DNA from: Acidimicrobiaceae bacterium
GTDB taxonomy: Bacteria; Actinomycetota; Acidimicrobiia; Acidimicrobiales; Ilumatobacteraceae
Assembly: GCA_002698945.1 (NCBI GenBank)
Contig: NZZV01000129.1
Coordinates: forward strand, 1-54,252
Length of the DNA: 54,252 nt
Reading direction: 5' to 3'
The position numbers and the translations under genes were made by a program. Positions 50,264 through 54,252 of the stretch are shown piece by piece (position 1 is the first letter of the stretch; the number at the start of each line of letters is the position of its first letter). The notes beneath the pieces are model-generated. The model was given only the letters and a program-made list of their open reading frames with translations, was not told the origin of the DNA and did no database searches.

Positions 50264-51187
50264 ATGTCGGACGGAGATGTGGAGACGAACTCGAACCCGC
50301 TCGGCCCGCTGATCACCTCGAGACTCGTCGTGGTGGCCGGCAAGGGCGGAGTCGGCAAGACCACGGTAACGGCAGTTCTGGCGCGCGCGGCAGCCGATGC
50401 GGGCCGGCGTGTGCTCGTGGTCGAACTCGACGGCAAGCCCACGCTCGACGGCTGGCTGTCCGACGTCGAGGTGCGTCACATCTCGGCGTCGACCTCGCTC
50501 GAGGAGTACCTGCTCGACCACGGTTTCCGTCGGATCGCCAAACGGCTGACCAAGACGGGGGTGATCGAGGTGATCGGGACGGCCGCTCCAGGCATCGACG
50601 ACCTCGTGGTGCTCGGCAAGATCAAGCAGCTGGAGCGTTCGGGCGAGTGGGACCTGATCGTCGTCGACGGGCCCGCGGCCGGGCACGCCGTCACGTTCCT
50701 GACCACCCCGGCGGGACTCCGTGATGCGGTGAGCAGCGGGCCGGTCGCCGAGCAGGCCGAGGACGTGCTGGCGATGTTGGCCGACCCGGCCCGCTGTTCG
50801 ATCGTGCTGGTCACGCTTCCCGAGTCGACCCCGGTCAACGAGTTGCTGGAGACCGCGTCGGCGATCCGGTGCCGGGTCGGCGCCGGATTGGGTCCGGTGG
50901 TCGTGAACCGGCTCGACGAGGGGCCCGAGCCGCCCGATCCTGCCGACGTCGACTTCGGGCGGGCGACCGTCCAGATCGACGACGCGCGCGCCGCCGCTGC
51001 GTTCCGGCGCGAACGGATCGCGGTGCAAGCGGACGAGCTGGCCCGCGTCACCGACGAGTTCGCGACCGTGATCCGCCTCCCCTGGCGCCCCGTGGCCGAT
51101 CTCGGGCCGACCGACATCGCCGACCTCGCCGCCGCGCTCGAGACGACGCCCGAGGCCCCGGAGTCCTCGTCGGAGTCCTCGACGTGA
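50264..51187 (+). CDS. ArsA/GET3-like ATPase (first of tandem pair)
   Basis: VVVAGKGGVGKTTVTAVLARAAADAGRRVLVVELDGKPTL deviant Walker A. Confidence 0.87.
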   Translation: MSDGDVETNSNPLGPLITSRLVVVAGKGGVGKTTVTAVLARAAADAGRRVLVVELDGKPTLDGWLSDVEVRHISASTSLEEYLLDHGFRRIAKRLTKTGVIEVIGTAAPGIDDLVVLGKIKQLERSGEWDLIVVDGPAAGHAVTFLTTPAGLRDAVSSGPVAEQAEDVLAMLADPARCSIVLVTLPESTPVNELLETASAIRCRVGAGLGPVVVNRLDEGPEPPDPADVDFGRATVQIDDARAAAAFRRERIAVQADELARVTDEFATVIRLPWRPVADLGPTDIADLAAALETTPEAPESSSESST

Positions 51188-52278
51188 CGGTGCTCGGTGA
51201 CGTCGTCGGTCGGTCATCGGTGGTCGTGTGCTGCGGATCGGGCGGCGTCGGCAAGACGACGACCGCGGCAGCGATCGGACTGGAGGCGGCACGAGGCGGG
51301 CGACGTGTCGTCGTCGTCACGATCGATCCGGCCCGTCGCCTCGCCGATGCACTCGGCCTGCGCGACGGTCTCTCCGGCGAACCGCAGCAGCTCCCGGTGG
51401 ATGTCGGCGACGGGGAAATGTGGGCGATGATGCTCGACGCCCCGGCGATGTTCGAGCGCGTCGTGCGCGCGAACGCCGCCGACCCCGACCAGGCCGACCG
51501 GATCGTCGCCAACGCGTTCTACCGCAACATGGCGACCGCACTGAGCGGCACCCAGGAGTACATGGCGTCCGAGGCGTTGTACGAGCTGCACACTGACGAG
51601 CGGTTCGACCTCGTCGTGGTCGACACCCCGCCGAGCCGGAACGCGATCGAGTTCCTCGAGGCACCGGGGGTGCTGACGCGGTTCCTCGACCACAAGGCGT
51701 TCAAGCTGATGATGCTGCCGACCCGGACCGGGCTGAAGGTCTTCGGCGCTGCGACCCAGCCGATGCTGCGCCTGATCGGCAAGGTGGTTGGCTCCGACGT
51801 GCTCGGCGACGCCGTGGCGTTCTTCCAGACCTTCGCCGGCATGGAGGTCGGATTCCGCGAGCGGGCCGACGCCGTCGCCACGCTGCTGCGGGCCACCGGC
51901 ACCGAGTTCGTATTGGTGACTTCGCCACAACGCGACGCCCTCGTGGAGGCCGCCTGGTTCGCCGACCAGCTGAGCGAACGGGGATACGGGGTCGCCACGA
52001 CCGTCGTCAACCGGGTGCACCCTCGTTTCGGCGATGGTTCCGTCGCCGACGCCCGCAAGCGTGCCGACGCGGCAGCCGACTCCGGCCGCGCCGAGCTCGC
52101 CGCCACCTGGGCGAACCTCGCCGCTCTGCGCGAGGTCGCCGAGCGCGAGCGGGCCGAGGTCGAGGCACTGCTCGGCCACACCGGCGCTCCGGTCGTCGAC
52201 GTGCCGCTGCTGCCGACCGATGTCCACGACCTCGACTCCCTCGACCACCTCGGCCGGTACCTCTTCGCCGTCGGATGA
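51184..52278 (+). CDS. ArsA/GET3-like ATPase (second of tandem pair)
   Basis: VVVCCGSGGVGKTTTAAAIGLEAARGGRRVVVVTIDPARRLADALGL; LVVVDTPPSRNAIEFL; tandem layout as mycobacterial Rv3679-Rv3680. Confidence 0.88.
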   Translation: MTVLGDVVGRSSVVVCCGSGGVGKTTTAAAIGLEAARGGRRVVVVTIDPARRLADALGLRDGLSGEPQQLPVDVGDGEMWAMMLDAPAMFERVVRANAADPDQADRIVANAFYRNMATALSGTQEYMASEALYELHTDERFDLVVVDTPPSRNAIEFLEAPGVLTRFLDHKAFKLMMLPTRTGLKVFGAATQPMLRLIGKVVGSDVLGDAVAFFQTFAGMEVGFRERADAVATLLRATGTEFVLVTSPQRDALVEAAWFADQLSERGYGVATTVVNRVHPRFGDGSVADARKRADAAADSGRAELAATWANLAALREVAERERAEVEALLGHTGAPVVDVPLLPTDVHDLDSLDHLGRYLFAVG

Positions 52279-52352
52279 GGTCAGACCCCAACCGACCATG
52301 CGAAAGCCAAGATCCGAACATGCCCGTCGGTTGGGGTCTGACCTCATCCGAC
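52270..52352. repeat. Long inverted repeat overlapping ATPase stop codon (element H)
   Basis: Perfect 27-bp arms GTCGGATGAGGTCAGACCCCAACCGAC / GTCGGTTGGGGTCTGACCTCATCCGAC, 29-nt loop. Confidence 0.96.
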
Positions 52353-52409
52353 TCTGGCCTTGCCGGACTCGTTGGTCGTCGATCACGGGCGCCGGGTAAC
52401 GTCGTGGCC

Positions 52410-52901
52410 GTGCACATCTTGCTCGCCACCGACGCCAACTGGATCGTCGACGAGGTCACGGCCGCGCTCGGCGGTCCCGACACGAAGTTCACCGTCGTCC
52501 GCAGCGGCCAGCTGGTCGCCGAGGTCGCCGGCGAGCGCGAACCCGACCTGGTCATCACCGACTTGCAGGTCGGCACGATGGGCGGCTTCGCGATCACGCT
52601 GGCACTCCGCAATGACGAGTCGGCCGGCGCACTCCCGCACCTACCGGTCGTCATGCTGCTCGACCGCGACGCGGACGTGTACATCGCCCAGCGCTCCGAC
52701 GCCGAGGCTTGGGTCATCAAGCCGCTCGACGCCCTGCGCCTGCGCCGGGCGATGAACGCCGCGCTGGCCGGCGAGACGTACCACGAGGGTGTCCCCCTCC
52801 CGCCGGTACCCGCGGTCGTGGAGAACGCCGACGCCGACGAGGCCGACACGGACGAAGAAGATCCGGCAACCGCCGAGGAAGAAACCGCCAACGCGGGATA
52901 G
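52410..52901 (+). CDS. Response regulator receiver-domain protein
   Basis: VHILLATDANWIVDEVTAALGG...PDLVITDLQVGTMGGFAITLAL...VVMLLDRDADVYIAQRSDAEAWVIKPLDALRLRRAM; upstream GTG at 52404 also possible. Confidence 0.82.
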   Translation: MHILLATDANWIVDEVTAALGGPDTKFTVVRSGQLVAEVAGEREPDLVITDLQVGTMGGFAITLALRNDESAGALPHLPVVMLLDRDADVYIAQRSDAEAWVIKPLDALRLRRAMNAALAGETYHEGVPLPPVPAVVENADADEADTDEEDPATAEEETANAG

Positions 52902-52916
52902 GATCGTCCACCGCCA

Positions 52917-52994
52917 CGGGGTGTGGCGCAGCTTGGTTAGCGCGCGTCGTTCGGGACGACGAGGCCGGAGGTTCAAATCCTCTCACCCCGACCA
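52917..52994 (+). tRNA. tRNA-Pro (anticodon CGG), CCA encoded
   Basis: CGGGGTG acceptor / CACCCCG-ACCA, anticodon stem-loop CGTCG-TTCGGGA-CGACG, T-arm GGAGG-TTCAAAT-CCTCT. Confidence 0.95.
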
Positions 52995-53004
52995 GACACT
53001 GACG

Positions 53005-53030
53005 AAGGCCGGTCCGCGAGGACCGGCCTT
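53005..53030 (+). terminator. Terminator hairpin after tRNA-Pro
   Basis: AAGGCCGGTCC-GCGA-GGACCGGCCTT, 11-bp perfect stem with GNRA tetraloop. Confidence 0.75.
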
Positions 53031-53042
53031 GGTCGTTCTCTC

Positions 53043-53091
53043 GTCCATGTCGCGCTGAGTTCGACAAGACGGAACTGAGCGCGACATGAAC
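53043..53091. repeat. Intergenic inverted repeat (element I)
   Basis: GTCCATGTCGCGCTGAGTTC / GAACTGAGCGCGACATGAAC, 18/20 complementary, 9-nt loop. Confidence 0.85.
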
Positions 53092-53103
53092 GGACGGGTC
53101 GTA

Positions 53104-53133
53104 TTGACCAGGGTCGAAGCGTTCGGGTAACGT
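53104..53133 (+). promoter_or_regulatory. Sigma70-like promoter for ACR3 gene
   Basis: TTGACC-N18-TAACGT; followed by GCATCG-aag-CGATGC palindrome at 53142-53156 in the 5' UTR. Confidence 0.5.
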
Positions 53134-53192
53134 ATCGACCTGCATCGAAGCGATGCTCCCGCCCGCGACGTGCTCCCGTCGAGGCCACCGAG

Positions 53193-54252
53193 ATGACCGA
53201 CACCCACGTCACATCCCCTCCCGACGTCCCGGCTCGGCTCTCGACGCTCGATCGGTTCTTGCCGGTGTGGATCGGGGTGGCGATGATCACGGGGATCGTG
53301 CTCGGTGGGGCGATCCCAGACCTCGACGACACCCTCGACGCGATCAAGATCGACACGGTCTCGCTCCCGATCGCGATCGGTCTGCTGGCGATGATGTATC
53401 CGGTGCTGGCCAAGGTGCGGTACACCCGGATCGGGGAATCGCTCGACCGGCAGTCGCTCGTGATGTCACTGGTACTCAACTGGCTGATCGGGCCGGCGCT
53501 GATGTTCGCTCTGGCGTGGCTGCTCTTGCCCGATCTCCCCGAGTACCGGACCGGGCTCATCATCGTCGGGCTCGCCCGCTGCATCGCGATGGTCCTGATC
53601 TGGAACGACCTCGCGTGCGGCAGTCGCGAGCTCGCCGCCGTGCTGGTCGCGATCAACTCGCTGTTCCAGATCGTCGCCTACTCGCTCCTCGGCTACCTGT
53701 ATCTCGAGCTGCTCCCGGGCTGGCTCGGACTCGACAGCGACGGCATCGACGTGACGGTCTGGGAGATCGCCAAGTCGGTGCTGATCTTCCTCGGCATCCC
53801 GTTGCTCGCCGGATTCCTGACCCGCACCATCGGCGAGCGGGTCAAGGGTGTCGAGTGGTACGAGGAACGGTTCCTGCCACGCATCGGCCCGGTCGCCCTG
53901 TACGGGCTGCTGTTCACGATCGTGATCCTGTTCGCGCTCCAGGGCGAGCAGATCACCGACCGGCCCTGGGACGTCGCCCGGATCGCCATCCCGCTGCTCG
54001 TCTACTTCGCGTTGATGTGGTTCGGTTCGTTCGCTGCCGGCTTGAAGATGGGCATGCCGTACGAGCGCAACACGTCGATCGCGTTCACGGCTGCCGGCAA
54101 CAACTTCGAACTCGCGATCGCCGTGTCGATCGGCGTGTTCGGGGTCACCTCGGGCCAGGCGCTGGCCGGTGTCGTCGGCCCGCTGATCGAGGTGCCGGTC
54201 CTGGTGGCACTGGTGTATGTCTCCCTCGCGCTGCGGCGCTTCTTTCCTGCCC
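53193..54252 (+). CDS. ACR3-family arsenite efflux transporter (truncated at window end)
   Basis: LSTLDRFLPVWIGVAMITGIVLG...GLARCIAMVLIWNDLACGSRELAAVLVAINSLFQI...FTAAGNNFELAIAVSIGVFG; open to window end. Confidence 0.93.
   Translation, partial: MTDTHVTSPPDVPARLSTLDRFLPVWIGVAMITGIVLGGAIPDLDDTLDAIKIDTVSLPIAIGLLAMMYPVLAKVRYTRIGESLDRQSLVMSLVLNWLIGPALMFALAWLLLPDLPEYRTGLIIVGLARCIAMVLIWNDLACGSRELAAVLVAINSLFQIVAYSLLGYLYLELLPGWLGLDSDGIDVTVWEIAKSVLIFLGIPLLAGFLTRTIGERVKGVEWYEERFLPRIGPVALYGLLFTIVILFALQGEQITDRPWDVARIAIPLLVYFALMWFGSFAAGLKMGMPYERNTSIAFTAAGNNFELAIAVSIGVFGVTSGQALAGVVGPLIEVPVLVALVYVSLALRRFFPA

Noticed and set aside
52917-52994. tRNA-Sec (selC) near selAB
   Set aside because: The only tRNA seen has a CGG anticodon and normal arm lengths; no selC or selD was found in the window.

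Overview
High-GC actinobacterial chromosomal segment; gene content and synteny suggest an Acidimicrobiia/Ilumatobacter-like organism (inference). About 55 genes are supported. Main blocks: (1) an aerobic form I carbon monoxide dehydrogenase cluster (coxM-S-L, XdhC-YHS, MocA-like, coxD, small ORF, coxG, coxE) behind a divergent LysR regulator, followed by a hydrolase remnant. (2) Assorted metabolism and stress genes: methyltransferases, siderophore-binding lipoprotein, beta-CASP MBL protein, spermidine-synthase-like protein, MarR, SigR/RsrA pair, TilS. (3) A heme/redox cluster (rex-hemA-hemC-hemD ... hemB-hemL) interrupted by two exported or membrane proteins. (4) An mshA-ybjN-proC-SAM hydrolase region, a RsiG-like c-di-GMP-binding protein and MoaD. 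(5) An FKBP plus FKBP-cyclophilin fusion pair, dut, selA-selB, NfeD, two ArsA-like ATPases, a receiver protein, tRNA-Pro(CGG) and a truncated ACR3 transporter. The most interesting signals are: a set of intergenic long-arm inverted repeats, two of which share a sequence with compensatory changes and carry the upstream stop codon; widespread TANNNT motifs 6-10 nt before start codons (leaderless promoters); a possible attenuator-like RNA before the SAM hydrolase gene; a RsiG-like protein with two c-di-GMP-type motifs; apparent pseudoenzymes (phosphatase, acyltransferase, NfeD protease); a CX4CX4CX4C extension on HemL; and several microprotein ORFs below the ORF-track cutoff. All calls come from reading the sequence; no database search was run.
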